From Cellulomonas uda (GTDB taxonomy: Bacteria > Actinomycetota > Actinomycetes > Actinomycetales > Cellulomonadaceae): a stretch of 52,903 bases of DNA. The number at the start of each line of letters is the position of its first letter. The stretch's first letter is position 1. The position numbers and the translations under genes were made by a program. The notes under the pieces were generated by a model, which worked only from the letters and a program-made list of their open reading frames with translations, ran no database searches and was not told the DNA's origin. The stretch lies in NCBI RefSeq assembly GCF_006538705.1, contig NZ_BJLP01000027.1, positions 1 to 52,903 of the forward strand, in the 5' to 3' direction. This document shows, one piece after another, positions 25,488 to 34,600 of this stretch.

Positions 25488-26069
25488 TCAGCCGATCGCT
25501 GCCACCGCGGCCATCGCCTCGTCGAACAGCACGTCCAGGGCCCGCGCGCCGTCGGAGCGGGCCCACGTCTCGCGCGCGGCGTCGAAGCAGCCGACCGCGG
25601 CGCCGACGACCGTCAGGGCGACGAACGGGTCGAGCTGCGGCTCGCGGGCGAGGAGCGCCTCGGTCAGGTCCGCCCGCCAGTCGAACTGCCGCGCCATGTG
25701 CCGGCCGTGCAGCGCGGGTGTCTTGTAGATCACACGCATGACGGGCAGGGACTGCCCGGTCGCGGCGGTCTCGGCGATGTAGTCGTCGAACGCCCGGCGC
25801 AGCGCGGTCCACACGGGCTCGTCGGCCGGGCGCTCGGCGAACGCGAGCACGACCCGGCGCCGCCAGCGGTCCGACACATGGTCGATGACGTCGTCCTTCG
25901 TCGCGAAGTACCGGAAGAACGTGCGCTCCGACATGCCGACCTTGGCGGCGATCTGACCGACCGGGGTCTCGTCGAAACCCTGGGTGAGGAAGAGGTCGAT
26001 CGCCGCCTGGGACACCTCGTCCTGGATGGCGCGGCGCTTGCGCTCGCGGAGGGACACATCGGGGGCCAT
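25488..26069 (-). CDS. TetR-family transcriptional regulator
   Basis: 193 aa with a standard N-terminal HTH (AIDLFLTQGFDETPVGQIAA, KVGMSERTFFRYFATKDDV) and a helical ligand-binding domain (MRVIYKTPAL...LTEALLARE). The start MAPDVSLRERKRR fits the family. It is divergent from the BldC-like gene. A CGTGTCA-N14-TGACACG inverted repeat in the shared promoter region is its probable operator, so it likely represses itself and perhaps the neighbour. The inducer is unknown. Confidence 0.9.
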   Translation of the reverse strand: MAPDVSLRERKRRAIQDEVSQAAIDLFLTQGFDETPVGQIAAKVGMSERTFFRYFATKDDVIDHVSDRWRRRVVLAFAERPADEPVWTALRRAFDDYIAETAATGQSLPVMRVIYKTPALHGRHMARQFDWRADLTEALLAREPQLDPFVALTVVGAAVGCFDAARETWARSDGARALDVLFDEAMAAVAAIG

Positions 26070-26110
26070 GGGCACACAGTAGGACACAAGGGGTGGACTT
26101 TTCGTCGAAA

Positions 26111-26138
26111 CGTGTCAAACTTGTCATGCACTGACACG
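26111..26138. promoter_or_regulatory. Candidate TetR operator
   Basis: CGTGTCA (26111-26117) and TGACACG (26132-26138) form an inverted repeat with a 14-bp spacer in the divergent promoter region of the TetR and BldC-like genes. Confidence 0.55.
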
Positions 26139-26188
26139 AACGTGTGACGACTGACCGAGCAGACGGCAGTTGTCACGAGGGAGAAGAC

Positions 26189-26398
26189 ATGACCGACACC
26201 CAGACCGCCCAGGAGCTCCTCACCCCCCAGGAGGTCGCGATGCTCTTCGGCGTCGACCCCAAGACCGTCACCCGCTGGGCGCGGGCCGGCCGCCTCAACG
26301 CCATCCGCACCCTCGGTGGCCACCGCCGGTACCTCGGCTCCGAGGTCCGCGCGCTCATCACGCCGAGCATCCCCACGCAGGCGTCCTCGCGCGACTGA
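26189..26398 (+). CDS. BldC-like MerR-type regulator, 69 aa
   Basis: MTDTQTAQELLTPQEVAMLF followed by DPKTVTRWARAGRLNAIRTL and GGHRRYLGSEV closely follows the BldC developmental regulator of Streptomyces, a compact winged-helix MerR-like protein that binds DNA as head-to-tail arrays. In non-sporulating actinobacteria the homologue's role is less clear. GAGGGAGAAG gives a good ribosome-binding site. Excisionases share this fold, but the LLTPQEVA and GGHRRY signatures point to BldC. Confidence 0.85.
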   Translation: MTDTQTAQELLTPQEVAMLFGVDPKTVTRWARAGRLNAIRTLGGHRRYLGSEVRALITPSIPTQASSRD

Positions 26399-26587
26399 CA
26401 CCCGCACCACCCGGCGTCGCCGCCCGCTCGACGACGACGCCACCCGCAGCCCCAGCGCCGGGGCGGTCAGGCCCCGGTCCGCACAGCTCCTGTCGCCCCG
26501 GAGCTCGCACCGATCCGGCACGCCCCTGCGCCGCCCAGCGCGCGCGGTGGGAACAAGAGACCCTGTCGAATCGTTCCTAGAGACGCC

Positions 26588-26992
26588 ATGAAGAAGCGAT
26601 ACGAAGAGCTCGAGACCGACGACGGCACGACCGTCCGCTACCGCCGGCACGACAACGGCGGCGGACTCGTGGCGGTGGCCGCGACCGTCGATCCCACCAC
26701 GTACGTCGCCGAGACCGCCTGGGTCGACCCGGGCGCGACGATCGGCGGCGGAGTTCACATCGGCGCCCACGTCTGGGTCGAGCCCGATGCGGTCGTCGGA
26801 CCGCACTCCCAGCTCGGCACGCACGTGCACGTCGGGCGCGGCGCCGTCATCGGCTCGCGCACCCGCCTCGCGACGCGCGTCTCGGTCGGCGCCGGCGCGC
26901 ACGTCGCGGACGACACACGTGTCCCCGCGGAGGCGGTCGTCCCCGCACGGACACAGGTCACCCCCGCGACCAGCCACACGCTCGCCGCCTGA
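26588..26992 (+). CDS. Hexapeptide-repeat (left-handed beta-helix) protein
   Basis: 134 aa. After about 40 residues of beta-rich sequence come repeated hexapeptides (VDPGATIGGGVHIGAHVWVE, LGTHVHVGRGAVIG, RVSVGAGAHVADD) of the left-handed beta-helix fold. The repeat region is short (about 80 residues) and lacks an obvious catalytic domain, so it is probably a small acyltransferase-like or gamma-carbonic-anhydrase-like structural protein. No metal-binding His triad can be assigned with confidence. It stands alone. Confidence 0.75.
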   Translation: MKKRYEELETDDGTTVRYRRHDNGGGLVAVAATVDPTTYVAETAWVDPGATIGGGVHIGAHVWVEPDAVVGPHSQLGTHVHVGRGAVIGSRTRLATRVSVGAGAHVADDTRVPAEAVVPARTQVTPATSHTLAA

Positions 26993-27036
26993 GGCGCCGT
27001 GGCGCGGCCCGACCGGCCGTTCGCGGCGCGTGCGCG

Positions 27037-29004
27037 TCACAGGTCGGCGAGGGACCCCGGCGGTGCCGGGCGACCTCCGGCCACCCACGCCACGGCTGCG
27101 ACGAGCGCGACCGCGGCGACCGCAGGCAGCACCGCGGCGCCGACGACCGCGGGGTCGAGCATGTCGGCCGTGCCCGCGTAGGCGACGGCGGTCCAGCCGC
27201 CGAGGACCCCGACGCCCACGCCGACCGCCGTGGTGACCAGCACGGGCGCGGCCATCTGCGTGACCGCGACGACGCGCATGGCCCGCCGCGGCGTGCCGAT
27301 CGCACCCAGTGCGGCGGTGGTGCGCCGCCGGGACCACCAGACCTCGAGCAGGCACACGACCAACGCGGCGCTCACCAGGCCCGTGCCGACGGCCAGCCCC
27401 GCCCGGACCACACCCGTCTGCTCGTCCGCGTAGGCCACCAGGTCGGCGTCGTCCGCGCCCGCCCGCAGCGCGAGCTCCGGCAGCAGGCGGTGGATCCGGG
27501 ACGTGACGACAGCCGCGGTCTCGTCGGACACCGCGAAGGTCACCCACCCGGCGTCGAGGCCCGTCCACGGTCCGTCGCTCGTGTCCGCGGCCGTGCGCTC
27601 GACCGTCGCGACGGTCAGGCCGAGGCCCGCGAGCGCGTCCCGTTGGGCCGCGGTGGTCGTGGACAGGTCGACCTCGATGCCCGCCGAGGGTCCGTGCGCG
27701 TCGCGGTCGAGCGCGACCAGCAGCCCCGTGCCGTACGCGCTCGTCATCACGAGCACCGCCGCGAGCGCGGCGCACCGTCCGGTCGCGTGCGCGTGCCAGC
27801 CCGCGCCGCGCAGCCCGAGCCGGACGTCGGGCCGGGTGGCGCGCGCAGCGAGCCGGTCGGCGAGCCACGTGGTCACCGTGTGTACCGCGTGCGGTGCGGC
27901 GACCACGACCGCGAGGGCCGCGGCGCAGCTCGCGACCATCGAGGCCACGACCGCGGAGTCCGGGGCGCCCTGGTCGCCCGGGTGCGACGCGAGTCGGACG
28001 CACAGCCACGCCAGGCACGCCGCGGCGGGCACGCCGAGGACGTAGCCGAGCAGCGCGACGCGCGGGCTCGGCAGGCGGTGCTGCCGGGTCCCGCCGGCCT
28101 GGGAGCGCATGGTGCGCCGCGCGATGACGAGCACGACGAGCGCGACCGTGACGGTCAGCAGCACCTCGAGGAGCACCGGCACGGCGCCCTGCTCGGGGAA
28201 CCAGCGCCGGCCGAGCAACCCGCAGGACCCGAGCCAGGGGTGCACGACGCGCGCGGCGGCGACGCCCGCGCACGCGCCCACGACGGCGACGGCCGCCATC
28301 TCCCACCCGAAGACCCGCGCGCACCGGCGCGGGCTCATCCCCGCGAGCACGAGCGCACGCGTGCGGGCCGCCCGGGCGCCCGCGCAGGCCCGCACCCCGA
28401 GCGCGAGGAGCAGCGCCGCGGGGCCCCCGACGAGCACGGTGATCTCGGTCGCCCGCACCCTCGCCGGGGTCGAGGACGTGACCACGGGCCCGCCGAACGC
28501 GATGACGGGCTCGGCCGGCAGCGGCGGCGAGCCCGCGGGCAGCACCGTCCAGGACACGAGCTCGTCAGGGCCGGTCAGGCCTGCCGCGCCGATGTGCTCG
28601 GGTACGACGCCCGGCACGCTCACGTCCGGGTGCTCCAGCAGGGCGCGGCTCAGGGCGGGCGACACGATCGTCTCGCCCGGGCGCGGCCAGCGCACGAGCC
28701 CCGGAGGCAGCGGGGCGTCGTCGCGGGTGCCCGTCACGACGGCGTGCGTCCACGGCCGACGCCCGAGACGGTCGTCACTGACGAGGACCCGCAGCTCGGA
28801 CGTCGTGGGTGCACCGGGCCCCGCCACGACGCGCGTGCGCGCCGCGGCGGCCGAGGCCGCGTCCGCGCTCACGCGCGGCACCGTCGTCCCGACGAGCACC
28901 CCGAGGACCGCGAGCGCGACCCCGACGGCGAGCACGGTGAGCCGCACGGCCTCCGTGCGACCGCCCCCGCGCACGAGCCGCAGCGCGAGCCGCAGGTCAC
29001 CCAC
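27037..29004 (-). CDS. FtsX-like ABC transporter permease, 655 aa
   Basis: An integral-membrane subunit of a MacB/LolCE-type exporter or mechanotransmission complex. An N-terminal membrane segment (LTVLAVGVALAVLGVLVG) is followed by an extracytoplasmic region (about 50-190), then FtsX-like helical blocks around 195-390 and at the C-terminus (WWSRRRTTAALGAIGTPRRAM is the typical FtsX cytoplasmic loop). The GTG at 29004 is favoured by GGAG 6 nt upstream; it overlaps the ATPase stop by 8 bases. It forms an operon with the ATPase at 28997. Confidence 0.85.
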   Translation of the reverse strand: MGDLRLALRLVRGGGRTEAVRLTVLAVGVALAVLGVLVGTTVPRVSADAASAAAARTRVVAGPGAPTTSELRVLVSDDRLGRRPWTHAVVTGTRDDAPLPPGLVRWPRPGETIVSPALSRALLEHPDVSVPGVVPEHIGAAGLTGPDELVSWTVLPAGSPPLPAEPVIAFGGPVVTSSTPARVRATEITVLVGGPAALLLALGVRACAGARAARTRALVLAGMSPRRCARVFGWEMAAVAVVGACAGVAAARVVHPWLGSCGLLGRRWFPEQGAVPVLLEVLLTVTVALVVLVIARRTMRSQAGGTRQHRLPSPRVALLGYVLGVPAAACLAWLCVRLASHPGDQGAPDSAVVASMVASCAAALAVVVAAPHAVHTVTTWLADRLAARATRPDVRLGLRGAGWHAHATGRCAALAAVLVMTSAYGTGLLVALDRDAHGPSAGIEVDLSTTTAAQRDALAGLGLTVATVERTAADTSDGPWTGLDAGWVTFAVSDETAAVVTSRIHRLLPELALRAGADDADLVAYADEQTGVVRAGLAVGTGLVSAALVVCLLEVWWSRRRTTAALGAIGTPRRAMRVVAVTQMAAPVLVTTAVGVGVGVLGGWTAVAYAGTADMLDPAVVGAAVLPAVAAVALVAAVAWVAGGRPAPPGSLADL

Positions 29005-29719
29005 CTGCTGCTCCGACACCCGCCGCGACCCGGCCGTCGACGATGCGCACCTGCCGCGCGCAGCGCGCTGCGACCTGCGGGTCGTGCGTGACGAGCACGA
29101 GCAGCGAGCCGCACCGCTCGACCTGCTCCAGGAGAAGGTCGAGCACGATCTCGCGGTTGGTGGAGTCGAGCGCACCCGTGGGCTCGTCCGCCAGCACGAC
29201 CGACGGTCGGGCGGCGACGGCGCGGGCGACGGCGGCGCGCTGCGCCTGCCCACCGGAGACCTCGCTGGGCCTGCGGCGAGCGCACGTCGTGAGCCCGAGC
29301 TGCGCGACGACCTCCGCGACCCGGTCCCGCACACCGCGCCTGCGCATCCCGGCGAGCTCGAGCGGCAGTGCGATGTTCTCCTGGAGGCTGAGCTCCGGCA
29401 CGAGGCCCGAGGACTGCAGGACGAACCCGACCTCGCGCAGCCGGAGCTCCGCGCGCTCGTCGTCGGACAGGCGGTTCAGGTCGCGACCCGCGACGACGAC
29501 CCGTCCGCGCGCAGCGGGCTGCAGGCCGCCGAGCGCGTTGAGCAGGGTCGACTTGCCCGCACCGGACGGCCCGGTCACGGCGACCGTGGTGGCAGCCGGC
29601 AGCGTGAGGTTCACGGACGACAGCACGGGCTGCCCCCCGAGGTTGACGCACAGGCCCTCGACGACGAGCGCGTACGCGCCCTGGGGGTCCACGGACGCCC
29701 GCCCGCTCGAGATCTCCAC
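28997..29719 (-). CDS. ABC transporter ATP-binding protein (MacB/LolD type)
   Basis: 240 aa with Walker A GPSGAGKST (50-58), Q-loop VLQSSGLVPELS, signature VSGGQAQR, Walker B VVLADEPTGALD and the H-loop LVTHD. The ADEPTGALDS and LPLELAG wording is that of LolD/MacB-type ATPases that partner FtsX-like permeases, as here. The substrate (lipid, peptide antibiotic or envelope signal) cannot be inferred. GTG start; the ribosome-binding site is weak. Confidence 0.9.
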   Translation of the reverse strand: MEISSGRASVDPQGAYALVVEGLCVNLGGQPVLSSVNLTLPAATTVAVTGPSGAGKSTLLNALGGLQPAARGRVVVAGRDLNRLSDDERAELRLREVGFVLQSSGLVPELSLQENIALPLELAGMRRRGVRDRVAEVVAQLGLTTCARRRPSEVSGGQAQRAAVARAVAARPSVVLADEPTGALDSTNREIVLDLLLEQVERCGSLLVLVTHDPQVAARCARQVRIVDGRVAAGVGAAGG

Positions 29720-29815
29720 TCGTCCCCGGGTCCTTCCGTGGCGACGGCGCCGGGCTCGGCCCGCGGGTCGCGGCGGCCGAGAGAACGGGAGGAACGTAGC
29801 AGTCCGGACGTGGCG

Positions 29816-31240
29816 CTACAGGCGGATCCAGCCCGTGAACAGCGCGACGAGGCCTGCGGCCGCGCCCAGGAGGGAGACGGCGAGCACGACGCGCTCCCGG
29901 GGGGAGAACCAGCGGCGGCCCTGCTCGCGGCGCGTGAGGATGAACAGCACGGACGCGGGCGCGTAGACGACGAACACGACGAGCAGGTGGTCGATCCCGG
30001 CCGCGAACAGCAGCCACGCGGTGTAGAGCGTCGCGAGCGCCGCGACGACGAGCGGGCCGCGCGGGCCGCGGTCGCGCCGGAACAGCCGCACGCCGTACGC
30101 GGCGGCGAGCAGGTAGGGGACGAGCACCAGGGCGCCGGTGAGCTCGAGCGCGAAGTCGAACGCGCGCTCCGAGGCGAGCGTGAGCAGCAGCACGGCCTGG
30201 GCGAGCGCGGTGGACATCAGGAGTGCGGGCACGGGCGCGTCGTGCTCGTTCGTCGTGCGCAGGAACCGGGGCATGTCCCCGCCGCGTGCGGCGACGAACA
30301 GCACCTCGGCGGCCATGAGCGTCCACGCGAGGTACGCGCCGAGCACGGAGACGACGAGGCCTGCGGAGACGAACGTGGTGCCCCACGGGCCGTACGCGGC
30401 CTCGAGCACGCCGCCCATCGACGGCTCCTCGAGCCCGGCGATCTCGTCGGCGGGCAGGATGCCGTAGGACACGATCGTGACGGACGCGAACAGCGCGAAC
30501 ACGGACCCGAAGCCCAGGAGGGTGGCGCGGCCGACGTCCCTGCGGCGGCGCGCGTGGCGGGAGAACGTGCTCGCGCCCTCGACGCCGAGGAACACGAAGA
30601 CGGTGGCGAGCATGGTGCCGCGCACCTGGTCGAGCAGCGTGCCGGAGCCGGGGGAGCCGCCCCAGTTGTCGGCGAGCACCGCGGGGTCGAACGCGACGAC
30701 GGCGAGCACGACGAACACGACGATGGGCACGAGCTTGGCGACGGTGACGACCCGGTTCACCGCGGTGGCCTCACGGATGCCGCGCCGCACGAGCAGGAAG
30801 AACACCCACAGCCCCGCGCTGCCGACCGCGACCGCGAGCAGCGTGTCGCCCGAGCCGAGCGCGGGGAACACCGCGCCGAGCGTCGAGGTGATGAGGACCC
30901 AGTACGTGACGTTGCCGACGCACGCCGAGGCCCAGTACCCGAACGCGGAGAAGAACCCGAGGTACTCGCCGAACCCGGCCTGCGCGTACGCGTAGACCCC
31001 CGCGTCGAGGTCGGGGCGTCGCAGTGCGAGGGTCTGGAAGACGAGCGCGAGCATGAGCGTGCCGGCGCCGGCGACCCCCCAGGCGACCAGTGCGCCCGCC
31101 GCGCCGGTCGACTCGGCGAACTGGCGGGGGAGGGAGAACACGCCGGCGCCGACCATCGAGCCGACGACGAGCATCGCCATCGTCGGGACGCCGAGGTGCG
31201 TGGTGCGCGGTGCGTCCGGCCCGGGTGCGGGCGTTGTCAT
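29816..31240 (-). CDS. APC-family basic amino acid antiporter/permease
   Basis: 474 aa with about 12 membrane helices. The N-terminal helix 1 has the substrate-binding GSMVGAGVFSLP motif. The sequence NWGGSPGSGTLLDQVRGTML and FVFLGVEGASTFSRHARRR is typical of the arginine/ornithine (ArcD/YdgI-like) branch. Transport of arginine/ornithine or a related cationic substrate is inferred. No arginine-deiminase gene is near. Single gene, divergent from the helicase-like gene at 31697. Confidence 0.88.
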   Translation of the reverse strand: MTTPAPGPDAPRTTHLGVPTMAMLVVGSMVGAGVFSLPRQFAESTGAAGALVAWGVAGAGTLMLALVFQTLALRRPDLDAGVYAYAQAGFGEYLGFFSAFGYWASACVGNVTYWVLITSTLGAVFPALGSGDTLLAVAVGSAGLWVFFLLVRRGIREATAVNRVVTVAKLVPIVVFVVLAVVAFDPAVLADNWGGSPGSGTLLDQVRGTMLATVFVFLGVEGASTFSRHARRRRDVGRATLLGFGSVFALFASVTIVSYGILPADEIAGLEEPSMGGVLEAAYGPWGTTFVSAGLVVSVLGAYLAWTLMAAEVLFVAARGGDMPRFLRTTNEHDAPVPALLMSTALAQAVLLLTLASERAFDFALELTGALVLVPYLLAAAYGVRLFRRDRGPRGPLVVAALATLYTAWLLFAAGIDHLLVVFVVYAPASVLFILTRREQGRRWFSPRERVVLAVSLLGAAAGLVALFTGWIRL

Positions 31241-31534
31241 GGGGTCCTGCCGGCGTGCCGCACGGCCTCCGACGATGGTTCGAGCGGCTCGGAGGCGCGC
31301 CGCGCACCCGACTCTGCCGCATCGTGGACACCTTCGCGTGACAGGGCACGCAGCCGTGTTGGGCGCCTGACCTGGACGGTCGCGGCGGACGGGTGGCGTG
31401 TGAGCCGCGTCACGCGCGAATAATCTGCAAAGTCATGGACTGGACGGTTGACCAACAGGGTGGGGGTGGAGCACACTGTTCCCCGACGGTGCGCATCGCC
31501 TGCCCCCTGCGCGGTGCGCACCGTTTCTACGTCC

Positions 31535-31568
31535 GAGAGGCGGCCGCGATCATCCGCGGCCGCCTCTC
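31535..31568 (+). terminator. Strong hairpin, likely terminator
   Basis: GAGAGGCGGCCGCG and CGCGGCCGCCTCTC, a perfect 14-bp stem with loop ATCATC, followed by GCGTTTCC. No annotated gene ends here on either strand, so it may terminate a noncoding transcript. Confidence 0.6.
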
Positions 31569-31684
31569 GCGTTTCCTGACGTGTCCTGCGCCACCCCGCG
31601 ATCCGCAGGATCACGCCGATCCGCCGACCGGGCAGAACTCGGACGCCCTCGGCGCGTCACCTCCGGGCGCGTCGCGGCCGCGGT

Positions 31685-31690
31685 TACCGT
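31685..31690 (+). promoter_or_regulatory. -10 box, leaderless promoter
   Basis: TACCGT ends 6 nt before the GTG at 31697. Confidence 0.5.
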
Positions 31691-31696
31691 CGCAGG

Positions 31697-34600
31697 GTGA
31701 CCGTCCCCGCGCGCGCGCCAGGCTCGGGAGCCGGCTCGGACCTCGGGCCTGCCCCCGGCACGGCCGACCCCACGTCCACCACGCCCACCGCTCGCCCCGG
31801 TGCGGCGACGGGTGCCCAGCCCGCCGTCCCCGGCGAGGCCGCCGGTCCCGTCGCGCTCGTCGAGCCGCCGTCCGACGCCGAGCTCGTCGAGGGCGCGCTC
31901 GCCACGTGGCGCGGCGCGCTCGTCGAGGCCGCCGGTGGCTCCACGCTCGCGGACATCGACCTGCTCGGCGAGGCGGCGCTCGACCTGTCGGCGGCGCACC
32001 CGTCCGGCATGGCCCAGCTGTTCGCGGGCCGCGAGACGCGCCTGTCGAACCTCGTGCGCGAAGGGGCCGCGCTGTCCACCGCGCGCCGGCGGGCACGCGC
32101 CGTGGGCTCCCGCGCCGCCGCCTACGAGCAGCGCTACGGCATCGCGCCCACGTCGCTCGCGATCGGCGTCGCCACCTGGACCGAGCGCACCACCGCGGAC
32201 GTCGCGCAGGACGACGTCGCCGCGCTCGCGACCGTGCTCGCCACCTCGACCCGCAGCGGCACCCCCGCGGACGACGAGCCGGCCGCCGCACCCCGGCGGC
32301 TGCGCGCGCCCGTGCTGCTGCGGCCCGTGGCGCTGCGCGCCCGCGGCACGGGGGAGAGCGACTACGAGCTCGCGCTCGAGCCGTCGCTCGAGGTCAACCC
32401 CGTCCTCGCCCGCGCGCTGCGCTCCCGCGGCGCGCTGCTCGACCCGGCGGCCGTCGCGCGCGGTGCGTTCACCGGCGGCGGGTTCGACCCGCGCGCCGCC
32501 CTCCAGCGCCTCGCGTCGCTCGGCGAGGCGGTCCTCGAGGACTTCGAGCTGAGCGAGCGCGTCGTCGTCGGCACGTTCGTCCACCCCGGCCAGGTGCTCG
32601 TCGACGACCTCGACACGCTCGCCGCCGGCGTCGCGCACCACGAGGTCCTCACGGCGCTCGCGGGCGTCGAGGCGGACCGTGAGCGCCTGCGCGCCCACCC
32701 GCTGCCCGCGCCCGCCGCGGGCGACCGCGACCCCGCGCACGAGCGCGGCGTCGGCGACCTGGACCCCGCGCAGCAGCACGTGCTCGACGTCGTCGCGACC
32801 GGCGCGCACCTGTTCGTCGACAGCCCCACGGGCGCCGACGACTCCGGCACCGTCGCCGCGATCGTCGCCGACGCCGCCGCCGCGGGGCGCACCGTCCTGT
32901 ACGTGCCGGGGCACCGCCGTGCCGCCGTCGCGCTCACCGAGCGGCTCGCCGCGCACGGCCTGCACGACCTGCTGCTCGACATCGCCCCCGAGGCGAGCTG
33001 GCGCAGCGCCGCGGCCCGCCGGATGCTCGGCGCGATGACCGTGGAGCCGCCCGTCGTCGACCCGAGCGGCGTGCAGGCGCTGCGCTCGGACCTCGTCGGG
33101 CACCGTGAGGCGCTGCGCGGCTACGTCGCCGGCCTGCACACCCCGCGCGAGCCGTTCGGCGTGTCCGCGTACGACGCGCTGCAGCACCTCGCGCGGCTCA
33201 CGTCCACCCGGCCCGCACCCCGCACGACCGTCCGGCTGGCACCCGAGGTCGCCCGCGCCCTCGACGGCGACCAGCGCACGCGGCTCGCCGCCGACCTGCG
33301 CCGCGCGGGCGAGCTCGGGGCGTTCTCCGTCCGGCCCGGCGACACCCCCTGGTACGGCGCCGACCTGCGCACGCACGCCGACGCGGACGTCGCGCGCCGT
33401 CGCCTCGAGCGTCTGCTCGACGACGCGCTGCCGCGCCTCGCCCAGCGCTCCGCGCAGGTGGACGCCGAGACGGGCCTGCTGCCCGCCGAGACCGTCGACG
33501 CGTGGGGCGAGCAGCTGCGCATGCTCGACGGCGTGCGCGCCTCGCTCGACGTGTTCCTGCCGATCGTGTTCGAGCGCACCGCCGCCGACCTGGTCGCCGC
33601 CACCGCGACCAAGCAGTGGCGCGCCGAGCGCGAGCTCCCGATGGGCTACTGGCTGCGGCGACGCCTGCGCCGCCAGGCGAAGGACATGGTGCGCCCCGGC
33701 CGCCCCGTCGCGGACCTGCACTCCGCGCTCGTCGAGGTGCAGGCGCGCCGCGAGACGTGGCAGGCGCACTGCCCGAGCGGCGGCTGGCCGCGACTGCCCG
33801 AGGGCCTCGAGACGCTCGAGGAGGAGTACCGCGCCGTGCGCGAGGACCTCGAGGCGCTCGACGAGGTGCTCGCACCCACCCCCGGCGGCGCCGGGCTGTG
33901 CGCGCTCCCGCTGCCCGCGCTCACCGAACGGCTCGAGCGGCTGCGCGGGGCGCAGGACGCGCTCGAGACCCTGCCCGACCGCACCGGCCTGCTGCACCGG
34001 CTGCGCGCGGCGGGCCTCGGCGCGCTCGTCGACGACCTCGCCGAGCGGCGCGTCGCCGCCGCCCAGGCACCGGCCGAGCTCGAGCTCGCGTGGTGGAGCA
34101 CCGTGATCGAGCAGATCCTCGCCGAGGACCCGGCGCTCGCCGGGTACGACGGCGAGGCGCTCGGCGCCATGGCGCAGCGGTACGCCGAGCTGGACCGCGC
34201 GCACGTCGCGAGCCTCGCGCCCCCCGTGCGCACCGCCGTCGCCGCGCAGGTCGCGGCCGTCCTGCGTCGTCACCGCGAGCAGGCCGAGGAGCTCTTCGCC
34301 GAGCTCGTCGAGGAGCGCCTGACGTCGCTGCGCGACACGTTCGCGCGGTACCCCGACGTCGCGCGCCGCCTGCGCCCCGTGCTCGTCGCGAGCCCCATGC
34401 TCGTGCCGCAGGTGCTGCCCGCGTCCCGCACCGTCGACCTCGTCGTGCTCGGCGCCGCAGCGCACCTGCCCACCGAGGTCGCGCTCGCCGCGGTCGCCCG
34501 CGGCCGGCAGGTCGTCGTCGTCGGGGACGCCCGGTGCGCGTCCGGCAGCGCGGTGCGTGACCTCGCCGAGGTGCTGCCGCGCGCCACGCTGCGCGCCGAC

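Larger units (their letters stand above)
31241..31696. other. Long intergenic region with candidate small RNA
   Basis: A 456-bp gap between divergent genes. On the plus strand, AATAATCT near 31420 could be a -10 box. Downstream lie an inverted repeat GGTGCGCA/TGCGCACC (31488-31495 and 31515-31522) and a strong hairpin at 31535-31568. A transcript of about 150 nt starting near 31430 and ending at the hairpin is conceivable. The forward frame through it (starting MDWTVDQQ) runs on into Arg-rich shadow sequence, so I do not call a protein. Confidence 0.35.

Noticed and set aside
25730..28324. Long reverse-strand frame across TetR, BldC-like and hexapeptide genes
   Set aside because: Mirrors three well-supported genes in other frames and has no recognisable domain.
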